Assembly: GCA_007135505.1 (NCBI GenBank) | Contig: SLIS01000132.1 | Location: forward strand, 1-19,903 | Direction: 5' to 3' | Source of the DNA: Halovivax sp. | Lineage (GTDB): Archaea > Halobacteriota > Halobacteria > Halobacteriales > Natrialbaceae | DNA: 19,903 nt | Shown: piece after piece, positions 7,627-15,710 of the stretch | Layout: every line of letters starts with the position of its first letter | Numbering within the stretch: the first letter of the stretch is position 1 | Made by a program: the position numbers and the translations under genes | The notes under the pieces: generated by a model | What the model was told of the DNA's origin: nothing | Database searches by the model: none | The model's input: only the letters and a program-made list of their open reading frames with translations

Positions 7627-7633
7627 TATAAAA
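7627..7633. promoter_or_regulatory. TATA element upstream of the HalX regulator and beside the (GA)15 tract
   Basis: TATAAAA on the plus strand reads TTTTATA on the minus strand, near the haloarchaeal consensus. For the minus-strand HalX gene it gives a start near 7600 and a leader of about 70 nt that includes the AGGAG site. For the plus strand it would start a transcript at about 7657, just before the GA tract. Direction is not resolved by sequence. Confidence 0.5.
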
Positions 7634-7659
7634 GGTTCGCTCGTAGTAGGCACCAGATT

Positions 7660-7692
<33 letters not shown>

Positions 7693-7774
7693 CGCGGTGG
7701 CGAGGCCGGTCCGGAGCAGCAACCGTCGACCGGAGAGACGCGTACGACGACCAGCGCGACGGGTCGTAGGTCGA

Positions 7775-9748
7775 CTATTTGCCTTCGAACTCGGGATCGC
7801 GATCGGACTGGAAGGCCGCCAGCCCCTCCCAGAGATCGTCAGTCGTAAAGAGGTGACCGAACGAACTCGACTCGACCTCGAGACCGGCATCGATATCGTC
7901 GCGACCGGCGACCATGGCCCGTTTGGTAAACTTCATGGCGATCGGCGGGCCGGCAGCAAGGTCGCGGGCGAGTTCCCACGCGCGATCCGCGAACGCGTCG
8001 GTCTCGACGACCTCGTTTACGAATCCGTAGTCGGCCATCGTCTCCGGCTCGTAGTCGTTTCGCGCCGTGAAGATGATCTCCTTCGCACGTCCCTCGCCGA
8101 CGATGCGGGCGAGTCGCTGGGTGCCGCCCCAGCCTGGAATCAGGCCCAGGTTGTGCTCCGGTTGGCCGAACTGGGAGCGCTCGCTGGCGATCCGCACGTC
8201 GGCGCAGGTCGCCAGTTCCATTCCGCCGCCGAGGCAGTACCCGTCGATGGCCGCGAGCACCGGCATCGGAATCTCCTCGAGGCGACCGAACACGCGCTGT
8301 CCGAGTCGGGACAGCTCCGCCGCCTCGATCCCGCTCCCCGCCGACGCGGTCGAGGCGTCGAAGCCGGCCGAGAACGCCCGGTCACCGCTTCCGGTGACGA
8401 GTACTGCACGGACTTCATCGTCGTCGACGAGCCGATCGAGCGCCGCGTCGATCTCCTCGATCATGTCCGTCGTGATCGTGTTCATCCGGTGGGGGCGATC
8501 GATGGCGATGTGCCCGACCCGCTCGTCGACAGCGACCTCGATGGCGTCGAACGAGTACCCGTCGTCTCCGTCACCCTCGTCCTCGTCGTAGAAGCCGCCG
8601 GCCTCGGCGAACTCGGCGAACGCCTCGGAGGGTTCGTGTCGGGCCGCGTCCGTCTCCGCGTAGGCCTCCTCCAGGGCCGCGAGTAGGTCGTCGAGGCCAC
8701 GGTCATCGGCCATCGCCGCCGGTCCGGTTGGGAATCCGGCACCGAGTTGCATCGCTTCGTCGATCGCGTCCGGCCCGGCAACCTCGTCCGCGATCAGCTG
8801 GGCGACCTCGTCGGCCATCACCGCCAGCAGCCGGTCCTCGATCCACTCCGCACCCTCGTCGGTCGGTATCTGGACGCCCTCGCCGTCCTCGTAGTCGTAC
8901 ACGCCCGCGCCGGTTTTCTTGCCGAGATCGCCGGCCTCGACCTTCTCCTCGGTCATCGGACAGGGCTTGTAGGCCTCGCCGAGCGTCTCGTGCATGTACT
9001 CCTGGACGTGTAGTCCGACGTCCAATCCCACCTGGTCGGTTAGTTCGAACAGTCCCATCGGGAGCCCCATGTCGTAGGACGCCGTCGAGTCGATCTCAGC
9101 GACGGTCGCCTCGTCCTCGTAGACCATCCACGCCGCTTCGTTCATCAGGGGCACGAGGACGCGATTGACGATGAATCCCGGCGAGTCCTTGTGGACCCGC
9201 ACGGGCGACTTCCCGAAGTCGTCGGCGAGGTCCGCGATCGCCTCGAGAGTCTCCTCCGTCGAGTGCGCACCGGAGATAACCTCGACCAGTTGCATGCGAA
9301 CGGGCGGGTTGAAAAAGTGCATCCCGCAGAACTGCTCGGGCCGATCGGTGACCTCCGACAGCGCCGTAATCGAGAGGCTGGACGTGTTCGTGGCGAAGAT
9401 GGTGTGATCGGGGGCGTACTCCTCGACCTCCCGGTAGACGTCCTCCTTGATGTCCATCTTCTCCGGAACGGCTTCGATGACGACGTCGACGTCCTTGACG
9501 GCCTCCTCCATATCCACGAGCGGCGTAATGCGCTCGAGGGCCGCATCGGCGTCGTCCTCGGAGATCCGCTCGTGTTCGGCGAGCTTGTCCAGCGACCACT
9601 CGATCTGGTCGTACCCGTCCTGGACGAACTCCTCCTTGATGTCCCGCATCGTCACGTCGTAGCCGGCCAGGGCCGCGACCTCCGCGATGCCGTGACCCAT
9701 GTTGCCCGCACCGAGAACTGCGACGGTGTTGATATCTTCGAGGTCCAT
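7775..9748 (-). CDS. 3-hydroxyacyl-CoA dehydrogenase / enoyl-CoA hydratase fusion
   Basis: A 657-residue bifunctional beta-oxidation enzyme with the archaeal domain order, dehydrogenase first. The NAD fold starts at once (VAVLGAGNMGHGIA, Gly13/15/18). His144 in CGMHFFNP and Glu156 form the dehydrogenase catalytic pair. The C-terminal HAD region holds GFIVNRVLVPLMNEA. An acidic linker near residues 400-425 (YDEDEGDGDDG) joins it to a crotonase domain. There, DGYCLGGGMELATCADVR carries Glu511 and FGQPEHNLGLIPGWGGTQRL carries Glu531; these are 20 residues apart, as with the two catalytic Glu of rat enoyl-CoA hydratase. It should hydrate enoyl-CoA and oxidise the resulting (S)-3-hydroxyacyl-CoA. 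ATG 9748 was chosen over an upstream frame start at 9808 because the nucleotide-binding strand follows directly. It is divergent from the acyl-CoA dehydrogenase. Confidence 0.95.
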   Translation of the reverse strand: MDLEDINTVAVLGAGNMGHGIAEVAALAGYDVTMRDIKEEFVQDGYDQIEWSLDKLAEHERISEDDADAALERITPLVDMEEAVKDVDVVIEAVPEKMDIKEDVYREVEEYAPDHTIFATNTSSLSITALSEVTDRPEQFCGMHFFNPPVRMQLVEVISGAHSTEETLEAIADLADDFGKSPVRVHKDSPGFIVNRVLVPLMNEAAWMVYEDEATVAEIDSTASYDMGLPMGLFELTDQVGLDVGLHVQEYMHETLGEAYKPCPMTEEKVEAGDLGKKTGAGVYDYEDGEGVQIPTDEGAEWIEDRLLAVMADEVAQLIADEVAGPDAIDEAMQLGAGFPTGPAAMADDRGLDDLLAALEEAYAETDAARHEPSEAFAEFAEAGGFYDEDEGDGDDGYSFDAIEVAVDERVGHIAIDRPHRMNTITTDMIEEIDAALDRLVDDDEVRAVLVTGSGDRAFSAGFDASTASAGSGIEAAELSRLGQRVFGRLEEIPMPVLAAIDGYCLGGGMELATCADVRIASERSQFGQPEHNLGLIPGWGGTQRLARIVGEGRAKEIIFTARNDYEPETMADYGFVNEVVETDAFADRAWELARDLAAGPPIAMKFTKRAMVAGRDDIDAGLEVESSSFGHLFTTDDLWEGLAAFQSDRDPEFEGK

Positions 9749-9834
9749 GCCCGTGTATGCGACGTGATCCCGTTTCAACGTTTCCCTCCCCGCCCGTAGA
9801 AACAGCAATTCAGTTTACTCCAGGTTACAAAGCT

Positions 9835-9860
9835 CTTTACGGATGTGTACGGATCACACA
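9835..9860 (+). promoter_or_regulatory. Promoter and TGTGT/ACACA half-sites before the acyl-CoA dehydrogenase gene
   Basis: CTTTAC (9835-9840) is a weak TATA-like box centred 27 nt before ATG 9864, predicting a leaderless transcript. Immediately downstream, TGTGT (9844-9848) and ACACA (9856-9860) form a perfect 5-bp inverted repeat with a 7-bp spacer, placed between the box and the start codon. It is a plausible repressor site, for example for a fatty-acid regulator, but short. Confidence 0.35.
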
Positions 9861-9863
9861 GGT

Positions 9864-11018
9864 ATGGACTTCCGACTCACCGACGAACAGCAACAACTCC
9901 GTGAAGAGGTTCGCCGGTTCGCGGAGAACGAAATCGCTCCCGTCGCCAGAGAGTACGACACCGACGAGAAGTACCCCCACGAGATCATCGACAAAGCAGC
10001 GGAGATGGGACTGCTCGGCCCGCACATCCCCATCGACTACGGCGGGGCCGGCTACGGCTCGCTCGAGGTCGCCATGATCGTCGAGGAACTCTTCGCCGTC
10101 GACGCCGGTATCGGGCTCTCGCTCGTCTCCTCCTCGTTCGGGTGTGAATCCATCATCAACTTCGGTACCGAAGACCAGAAGGAACGCTTCCTCGAGCCAG
10201 TGGCGGCAGGTGAGGCGATCACCGGCGCCGCCATCTCCGAACCCGACACCGGTTCCGACGTCTCGTCGGTTTCGACGCGCGCCGAGAAGGACGGCGACGA
10301 GTGGGTAATCAACGGCAACAAGATGTGGATCACCAACGGCTCCGTCGGCGACTTCTTCGTCGTCCTCTGTGAGACCAACCCCGACGCCGACGGTCGGTAC
10401 AACGGCTTCAGTCAGATCGTCGTCGAGTCCGATCGCGACGGCTTCGAGGCCGACAAGATCACCGGCAAGCTGGGCATCCGCGCTTCCGACACCGCCGAGC
10501 TAATCTTCGACGACGTCCGCGTCCCCGAAGATAACCTAATCGGGACCAAAGACGCCGCGTTCATGCAGCAGATGCAGTTCTTCGACGAGACCCGGACCGC
10601 CGTCGCCGCCCAGGGCGTCGGCATCGCCAAGGGCGCGACCGAGGCCGCCCTCGAGTACGCCCAGGATCGCGAACAGTTCGGCCAGCCCATCTCGGAGTTC
10701 CAGGCCATCCAGCACAAGATCGCCGACATGGCCACCAACACCGAGGCCGCCCGCAACCTCACCTACAAGGCCGCCTGGAAGGTCGACCAGGGCGAGAACA
10801 TCACGAAGCTGGCCTCGATGGCCAAGGAGTACGCCTCCCGCATCGCCGTCGAGGCCGCAGACGAGTGCGTCCAGATCCACGGCGGCGCCGGCTACGTCAA
10901 CGACTTCCCCGCCGAGCGCTTCTACCGCGACGCCAAGATCACCCAGATCTACGAGGGCACCACGGAGATCCAGAAGAACATCATCGCCCGAGAGCTGCTC
11001 GGGAAAGGCGCGTTCTAG
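9864..11018 (+). CDS. Acyl-CoA dehydrogenase
   Basis: A 384-residue FAD-dependent acyl-CoA dehydrogenase that performs the first step of beta-oxidation and passes electrons to ETF. The N-terminal helical domain starts [20 protein letters not shown]. The mid-domain signatures are [15 protein letters not shown] and [13 protein letters not shown]. The C-terminal domain has [27 protein letters not shown] and [19 protein letters not shown], where Glu364 sits at the catalytic base position of the medium/short-chain type. The length is normal. An upstream in-frame ATG (9843) would add seven residues, but the predicted leaderless promoter favours 9864. It is divergent from the HAD/crotonase fusion, 115 bp between starts, suggesting joint control. 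A thiolase and acyl-CoA ligase are absent from the window. Confidence 0.96.
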   Translation: MDFRLTDEQQQLREEVRRFAENEIAPVAREYDTDEKYPHEIIDKAAEMGLLGPHIPIDYGGAGYGSLEVAMIVEELFAVDAGIGLSLVSSSFGCESIINFGTEDQKERFLEPVAAGEAITGAAISEPDTGSDVSSVSTRAEKDGDEWVINGNKMWITNGSVGDFFVVLCETNPDADGRYNGFSQIVVESDRDGFEADKITGKLGIRASDTAELIFDDVRVPEDNLIGTKDAAFMQQMQFFDETRTAVAAQGVGIAKGATEAALEYAQDREQFGQPISEFQAIQHKIADMATNTEAARNLTYKAAWKVDQGENITKLASMAKEYASRIAVEAADECVQIHGGAGYVNDFPAERFYRDAKITQIYEGTTEIQKNIIARELLGKGAF

Positions 11019-11039
11019 GGACCGACTTTTGCGCAAAGG

Positions 11040-11058
11040 GCGGTCGCTGCGCGACCGC
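11040..11058 (+). other. Hairpin downstream of the acyl-CoA dehydrogenase gene
   Basis: GCGGTCGC-TGC-GCGACCGC is a perfect 8-bp stem with a 3-nt loop, starting 22 bp after the stop codon. No T tract follows, so it is more likely a 3'-end structure or processing site than a terminator by itself. Confidence 0.45.
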
Positions 11059-11098
11059 ACTCGGGAAAACTCCGATGAAAGCCTTCTCCTTCCCCGCC

Positions 11099-11120
11099 AG
11101 CCGCGCGAAGCGCGGCTTTT
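11099..11120 (+). terminator. Terminator-like hairpin with T run
   Basis: AGCCGCGC-GAA-GCGCGGCT forms a perfect 8-bp stem with a 3-nt loop and runs straight into TTTT (11117-11120). Archaeal termination mainly needs the T run, so this is a candidate transcript end for the acyl-CoA dehydrogenase message. The rest of 11121-11263 is GC-rich, has no gene, and contains imperfect CTCAC/GTGAG repeats. Confidence 0.5.
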
Positions 11121-11263
11121 GGGTCAGTCGTCGGCCCGCTCGCTCGGCCTGTGACCTCGCTCACGGTGAGTGAACTGGTTCCCACCGGCCCTTCCCCTGC
11201 TCGCGCGCCCTCACGCCGTTCGGACACGCTCGCGGCCACGCAGAATACACTGATTCGAATGAA

Positions 11264-11725
11264 TCACGTATCCGTGTCGGAGTCGCCGTCCTCGCTATCC
11301 GTATCGGCGTCGCCTTCTTCGCTATCCGTGTCGGCGTCGCCGTCGTCGCTATCCGTGTCGGAGTCCCCGTCCTCGGAATCTGTATCACGGTCGGCTACGT
11401 CGTAGCCCGCTTCCGCCGAGGGATCCGAATCCGACCGACCGTCACCGTGGCGACCACTCGATTCGAATGGATCGCGTTGGGCGTCCGAACCGGAAGCACG
11501 TTCGTTCTCTCGTTCCGGCTCCAGGGACCACCCGATCGCGAAAAGCACGATCGGTGGAACGACGTACGAGGCGACCGCAACGAGAACGAACAACGGATCG
11601 ACGAAGACGAGTAGTCCGAAGATGGCGAGCGAGGCAGTCGCCGCCGTGTGTACCGCCGTGTGCGTGTACTGCCGGTAGAACTGCCAAAAATCACGAATCG
11701 TGCGTCGGAGTGTCGAACGAACCAC
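11264..11725 (-). CDS. Small membrane protein with an Asp-rich tandem-repeat tail
   Basis: About 153 residues from GTG 11725. The frame has no internal ATG, and a longer reading from 11920 would run into the divergent regulator gene, so the start is uncertain; GTG 11788 is another choice. A basic amphipathic N-terminus (RRTIRDFWQFYRQYTHTAVH) leads to a hydrophobic hairpin of two membrane segments (ATASLAIFGLLVFVD and LFVLVAVASYVVPPIVLFAIG). A polar, acidic region follows, and then four copies of a 9-residue repeat, DTDSxxGD(S/A), ending DTDT. The repeat recalls Ca2+-binding Asp/Asn-rich motifs in composition, but binding is not shown. I do not recognise a named family. It is divergent from the Cys-rich regulator of the metal ATPase, so it may share that promoter region. 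Confidence 0.6.
   Translation of the reverse strand: MVRSTLRRTIRDFWQFYRQYTHTAVHTAATASLAIFGLLVFVDPLFVLVAVASYVVPPIVLFAIGWSLEPERENERASGSDAQRDPFESSGRHGDGRSDSDPSAEAGYDVADRDTDSEDGDSDTDSDDGDADTDSEEGDADTDSEDGDSDTDT
11271..11390. repeat. 27-bp tandem repeat (four units plus a partial)
   Basis: Units at 11271-11297, 11298-11324, 11325-11351 and 11352-11378 share TCCGT(G/A)TCGG-GTC-CC with a few substitutions, followed by a degenerate partial copy. The 27-bp period keeps the minus-strand reading frame and encodes the 9-residue DTDSxxGDx repeat, so copy-number change would alter tail length without a frameshift. Confidence 0.92.
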
Positions 11726-11840
11726 ACCGAACCTACGACGCCTGGACGGTACTCCTTTTGGGGAATCGACGTCGAGCAGTCGGACCACGAGTCGCAGGGC
11801 GCCGAGACAACTTTCCCGCCCGACCACGTACGGTGTCGTA

Positions 11841-12587
11841 ATGAGAGAGATCGTCTTCGCCCTCGAGTACGACGCCGGCACCAACCCCGTCGCGGACGTT
11901 CTCGCCGAGAACGCCGACACGACGATTCGGTCCCTGTCGTGTCACGTGACCCCCGAGAGCCTGTGGCGGGTCGACCACGCGACCGGTTCCAGCGAAGCAC
12001 TCGAAGCGCTGGAAACCGCGTACCGCGATGCATCGTACTGCGCGGACTGTCTGGTCCGTGACGACTGTGGGACCGAGTGTGAGATACAGATCCTCCACCG
12101 GGGTCGCGACGAACTCATAGTGTACACCTACTGGGATCGAACGTCGGTCTGTACGTCCGTTCCGCACGTCGCACTCGAACGACTCGGCGAAGGACTGCTC
12201 TTCGAAACCTACCGGGAGGGACGACGCTACCGGTGGCGAATCGTCCTTGGAAGCGACACGCCCGTGAGCGGCTTCTTCGACGAGCTCGCCGAGGAGGTCG
12301 GCGCCTGCGCAGGGATGGAGGTCATCCGGTTGACCGAGATCGATCCCGCAGCATCCGACGGCGTCGAAGCCGATCGACTACCGGTCGAACAACGGGCGGC
12401 ACTCGAAGCCGCCGTCGATCGCGGCTACTACGAGACCCCACGCGCGATCGAGCTCGACGAACTCGCCGACGAGCTCGACGTCCCACGGTCGACGCTCTCC
12501 TACCGTTTGCGTCGAGCCGAAGCTGCGCTGGCGACCGGGTTCGTCGGTCACGAACGACACCCGGAACCGACGCTCGCACCCGAATAG
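11841..12587 (+). CDS. HTH_10 (Bat-type) regulator with a Cys-rich sensor domain
   Basis: A 248-residue protein. The C-terminal part (about 188-240) is a HTH_10 helix-turn-helix of the bacterio-opsin activator type (LPVEQRAALEAAVDRGYYET, then DELADELDVPRSTLSYRLRRA). The N-terminal half carries the cluster Cys67-x2-Cys70-x5-Cys76-x3-Cys80 (YCADCLVRDDCGTEC), with further Cys34, Cys104 and Cys156 and nearby His35, His86 and His109. Seven Cys is high for a haloarchaeal protein and suggests metal or thiol sensing. The next gene downstream is a heavy-metal efflux ATPase in the same direction, 109 bp away. The inferred role is metal-responsive control of that ATPase. ATG 11841 starts the conserved region directly; a longer upstream frame encodes an atypical Arg/Ser-rich leader. 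Confidence 0.85.
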   Translation: MREIVFALEYDAGTNPVADVLAENADTTIRSLSCHVTPESLWRVDHATGSSEALEALETAYRDASYCADCLVRDDCGTECEIQILHRGRDELIVYTYWDRTSVCTSVPHVALERLGEGLLFETYREGRRYRWRIVLGSDTPVSGFFDELAEEVGACAGMEVIRLTEIDPAASDGVEADRLPVEQRAALEAAVDRGYYETPRAIELDELADELDVPRSTLSYRLRRAEAALATGFVGHERHPEPTLAPE

Positions 12588-12696
12588 TGGCCGACACCGG
12601 ATCAGGTCACGGTGACCGAACCGATTCTGCTGCTGGCGGCGTTGGTTGGCGTGTGCCAAATAAGGCGTATAGCCATCGACCAGCTAGAGCTACTCG

Positions 12697-15048
12697 ATGA
12701 GTGAGGGCGATAGCGACGAGACACCGTCCGAGCGTCGAACGCTCGAACTCGCCGTTCCGGGGATGGACTGTCCGTCGTGTGCCACCAAGGTCGAGAACGC
12801 ACTCGACGGAACGGATGGGCTGGAACGGATAGAGGCGCGGCCGACAGCGGGGCGCGTTACGGTCACCGTCGACAGCGATTCCGGTGGCGAGGTAACCACA
12901 CGGGCACTCCAGCGATCGATCGAGGCCGCAGGCTACGAGGCGTCGCCGATCGACGACGGTGACGGCATCGACAGTGGAACAACCAGCTGGCGAACGCCGC
13001 GGGCATTCGGGACGCTCGTCGGTGCCGTTCTAGTCGTTGCAGGGATGGCGCTGCAATTTCTCGTCCCCGAATCGAACCCGACCCTGTTCGAGGTGGCCGG
13101 ACGAACCTATCTGGGCTCGCACGCGCTGTACGTCCTCGCGGCGGCGGTCGCGGGCACTCCGATCCTCCGAAACGGATACTACTCCGCCCGGAACCTGAGT
13201 CTCGACATCGACTTTCTGATGAGCGTCGGGATCGTCGCCTCGGTCGCCGCCCACCACCCGTTCGAGGGGGCAATGCTCGCCGTCCTGTTCTCCATCGCCG
13301 AACTCCTGGAGCGGTTTTCGATGGATCGGGCACGAAATTCCCTGCGCGAACTGATGGAACTCTCACCGGATACCGCTCGCGTGAAGCGCGCGGACGGATC
13401 GACGGAGACTGTTCCGGCAACCGATCTGGCGGTCGGTGATCGCGTGGTCGTCAAACCCGGCGAGAAGATACCCGTAGACGGGGTCGTCCGCGACGGTGAG
13501 AGCGCGATCGACCAGTCGCCCGTCACCGGTGAGAGCGTGCCGGTCGACAGGCGTTCCGGTGACGAGGTCTACGCCGGAACGATCCTCGAGACGGGCTACC
13601 TCGAGGTCGAGGCAACTAGTCCGGCCGACGAATCCACCATCGCCCGCATCGTCAGCCTCGTCGAGGACGCAGAACGCGAGAAAACCGACCGCGAACAGTT
13701 CGTCGATCGGTTCGCGAGCGTCTACACGCCGATCGTGGTCGTTCTCGCGCTGGCGACCGCCACGCTTCCACCGCTGCTGATCGGCTGGTCGTGGGACACC
13801 TGGTTCCTGCGCGGGCTGACCCTGCTAGTGATCGCCTGTCCCTGCGCGTTCGTCATCAGCACGCCGGTCAGCGTCGTCTCGGGGATCACGAGTGCGGCCC
13901 GCAACGGCGTGCTCGTAAAGAGCGGCCGATCCCTCGAAGCAGTCGCCGAAAGCGAGGTCGTAGCCGTCGACAAGACGGGAACGCTGACGACCGGTGAGCT
14001 CTCGGTTACCGACGTCGTGGCACTCGACGGAACGAGCGAGGACGAGTTGCTGGCCCGGACGGCAGCGATCGAACGACGGAGTGACCACCCGATCGCCGAC
14101 GCGATCGTCGCCGCTGCCGAGGAGCGTGAAAGTCGCTCCGTACCCGGCGAGCTCTCGAGTACCGATCCGTCCGTCGAGGCCTTCGAGACGCTGGCCGGCC
14201 GTGGTGTCAGAGCGGAACTCGACGGGGTGGTCCACTACGTCGGGAATCCCCGCTTTCTCACCGACGAAAGCGACTTCGACCTCCGGCACCGACACGCGAC
14301 CGACGGCGGCGTGGAATACGCGGCAGCCGAACCGCGGTGTTCCGACGGCGTCTGCGTCGACGTCATCGAAGGCGTGGTCCCCCGATTCGAATCCGACGGT
14401 AAGAGCGTAATCCTCGTCGGAACGGACGAGCGAGTGCTCGGCGTGATTGCCGTCGCGGACGGCGTCCGGCCGGAAGCCGAGTGGGCCGTCTCGCAGTTGC
14501 GAGAGCAAGGAATCCGGGTCGTCATGCTCACCGGAGACAACGAGGGAACGGCACGAGCGATCGCCGAGCGGGTCGGCGTGGACGAGTATCACGCCGAGTT
14601 GCTCCCCGAGGAGAAGCTCGACCGGATCCGGTCGATGGAAGCGGGCTCCATCGACGGGACCGAGCCGACCCACGTCACCATGGTCGGTGACGGTATCAAC
14701 GACGCACCGGCACTCGCGACGGCCACCGTCGGCGTCGCGATGGGAGCCGCCGGGACGGACACGGCACTCGAGACGGCCGACGTGGCCCTCATGGGCGACG
14801 ATCTCAGCCGGCTTCCGTACCTCTTCGCGCTCTCGAAGCAGGCCAACGGCGTGATCCGGCAGAACATCTACTCCAGCCTGGCGGTCAAAGCCATCCTCGC
14901 GGTGGGCGCACCGTTCGGCGTCGTGACGGTGATTCACGCTGTCGTCATCGGCGACATGGGGATGAGCCTCGGCGTGACGGGTAACGCGATGCGACTAGCC
15001 AACGTTGAACCGGAGCCGCCCGGTGAACCGTCGGGCGAGACGATTTGA
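12697..15048 (+). CDS. Heavy-metal P1B-type ATPase (Zn/Cd/Pb-like exporter)
   Basis: A 783-residue metal-translocating P-type ATPase. The N-terminal HMA domain has GMDCPSC (22-28) in a ZntA-like context. The actuator loop is TGES (277-280). The transmembrane metal site is Cys-Pro-Cys (381-383) in ACPCAFVISTPVS, closer to ZntA than to copper ATPases. The phosphorylated Asp425 lies in DKTGTLTTGE, the nucleotide-domain His464-Pro465 in SDHPIADAI, and the hinge GDGIND at 664-669. The last membrane segment has Asp753-Met-Gly (GDMGMSLGVTGNAMRL), matching the Asp-x-Gly site of P1B-2 Zn/Cd/Pb pumps and unlike the Met-x-x-Ser-Ser of Cu pumps. It should export divalent metal. A Cys-containing insertion in the nucleotide domain is described in the findings. 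It follows the Cys-rich regulator gene. Confidence 0.95.
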   Translation: MSEGDSDETPSERRTLELAVPGMDCPSCATKVENALDGTDGLERIEARPTAGRVTVTVDSDSGGEVTTRALQRSIEAAGYEASPIDDGDGIDSGTTSWRTPRAFGTLVGAVLVVAGMALQFLVPESNPTLFEVAGRTYLGSHALYVLAAAVAGTPILRNGYYSARNLSLDIDFLMSVGIVASVAAHHPFEGAMLAVLFSIAELLERFSMDRARNSLRELMELSPDTARVKRADGSTETVPATDLAVGDRVVVKPGEKIPVDGVVRDGESAIDQSPVTGESVPVDRRSGDEVYAGTILETGYLEVEATSPADESTIARIVSLVEDAEREKTDREQFVDRFASVYTPIVVVLALATATLPPLLIGWSWDTWFLRGLTLLVIACPCAFVISTPVSVVSGITSAARNGVLVKSGRSLEAVAESEVVAVDKTGTLTTGELSVTDVVALDGTSEDELLARTAAIERRSDHPIADAIVAAAEERESRSVPGELSSTDPSVEAFETLAGRGVRAELDGVVHYVGNPRFLTDESDFDLRHRHATDGGVEYAAAEPRCSDGVCVDVIEGVVPRFESDGKSVILVGTDERVLGVIAVADGVRPEAEWAVSQLREQGIRVVMLTGDNEGTARAIAERVGVDEYHAELLPEEKLDRIRSMEAGSIDGTEPTHVTMVGDGINDAPALATATVGVAMGAAGTDTALETADVALMGDDLSRLPYLFALSKQANGVIRQNIYSSLAVKAILAVGAPFGVVTVIHAVVIGDMGMSLGVTGNAMRLANVEPEPPGEPSGETI

Positions 15049-15110
15049 CACAGCTCGTTTCGGACGAACTGAACCCGGCTGGGCGTCGAACGCGCGTGGA
15101 CGGTGCCAGC

Positions 15111-15629
15111 TCATCGATTCCGGGGAAGCTCGAACCCGGGCCGGCCATCCATCCACCAGACGACGATCCCGGCGAGCAGGATGATTGCCTCGAGCGAGAG
15201 GGTCGTCACCTCGACGCCGCCGACCGTCCCGAGCGGCTTGACTCCGGTGTAGGCCGGCATCGGCGTCACCGGCCAGAGCAGGAAGCCCAGTTCGTCGTAA
15301 TCACCCGAGAGGAGGTGCCACGGAACGTCGGTCACAATGTGAGAGAAGAGGCCGACGGCAAACGCCAGCCCGAGACGACCTCGGTCGAGTCGTCGCGTGA
15401 CGAACCAGACCGCCGCTACGAGCGTCAGGACGAAAAACAGCGAGTGACCGACCGTCCGGCCGACGTCGACGACGCCAGCGGCGTACAGCGGCTTGTCGAT
15501 CAGGTCGGGGATCGCCGCGCCGAGGAGAACGGCCACCGTCGGCGCCTGGGCTGGCGGTTCGTTGCGCTCGTAGCGCGTGTATGCCGCCCAGCAGAGGTAC
15601 CCGACGGCCAGGTGGACGACCGGTTGCAC
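15111..15629 (-). CDS. DUF457-type membrane-bound metal-dependent hydrolase-like protein
   Basis: A 172-residue membrane protein starting at GTG 15629, the only start that keeps the conserved N-terminal His (MQPVVHLAVGYL). Its motifs are PDLIDKP (about 41-47), GHSLFF and FSHIVTDVPWHLL, the His/Asp pattern of the YdjM/DUF457 family, which is annotated as metal-dependent hydrolase by motif only. About four membrane segments are visible. The true reaction is unknown. A box reading ACTTAGG on the minus strand lies about 28 nt before the GTG, suggesting a leaderless message. It is convergent with the metal ATPase (62 bp apart) and first after the glycosylase on the minus strand. Confidence 0.8.
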   Translation of the reverse strand: MQPVVHLAVGYLCWAAYTRYERNEPPAQAPTVAVLLGAAIPDLIDKPLYAAGVVDVGRTVGHSLFFVLTLVAAVWFVTRRLDRGRLGLAFAVGLFSHIVTDVPWHLLSGDYDELGFLLWPVTPMPAYTGVKPLGTVGGVEVTTLSLEAIILLAGIVVWWMDGRPGFELPRNR

Positions 15630-15710
15630 GCGCGCAACTGCGTCCGACGCGTACCTAAGTCCTGTGCCACCCGAGCGATGGGTGAGTTCGTGACCGATAC
15701 CGAAGCCGCG

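Noticed and set aside
11271..11390. Tandem repeat considered as a CRISPR array
   Set aside because: The units are directly abutting with no unique spacers, and the period keeps a protein reading frame.
11726..11920. N-terminal extension of the Asp-repeat membrane protein to 11920
   Set aside because: It would overlap the first 80 bases of the divergent regulator gene and its promoter, and the added residues show no protein-like pattern.
13825..14937. 370-codon open frame on the minus strand inside the metal ATPase
   Set aside because: Antisense to a P-type ATPase with every catalytic motif intact. The His/Asp/Arg-rich composition is typical of shadow frames.
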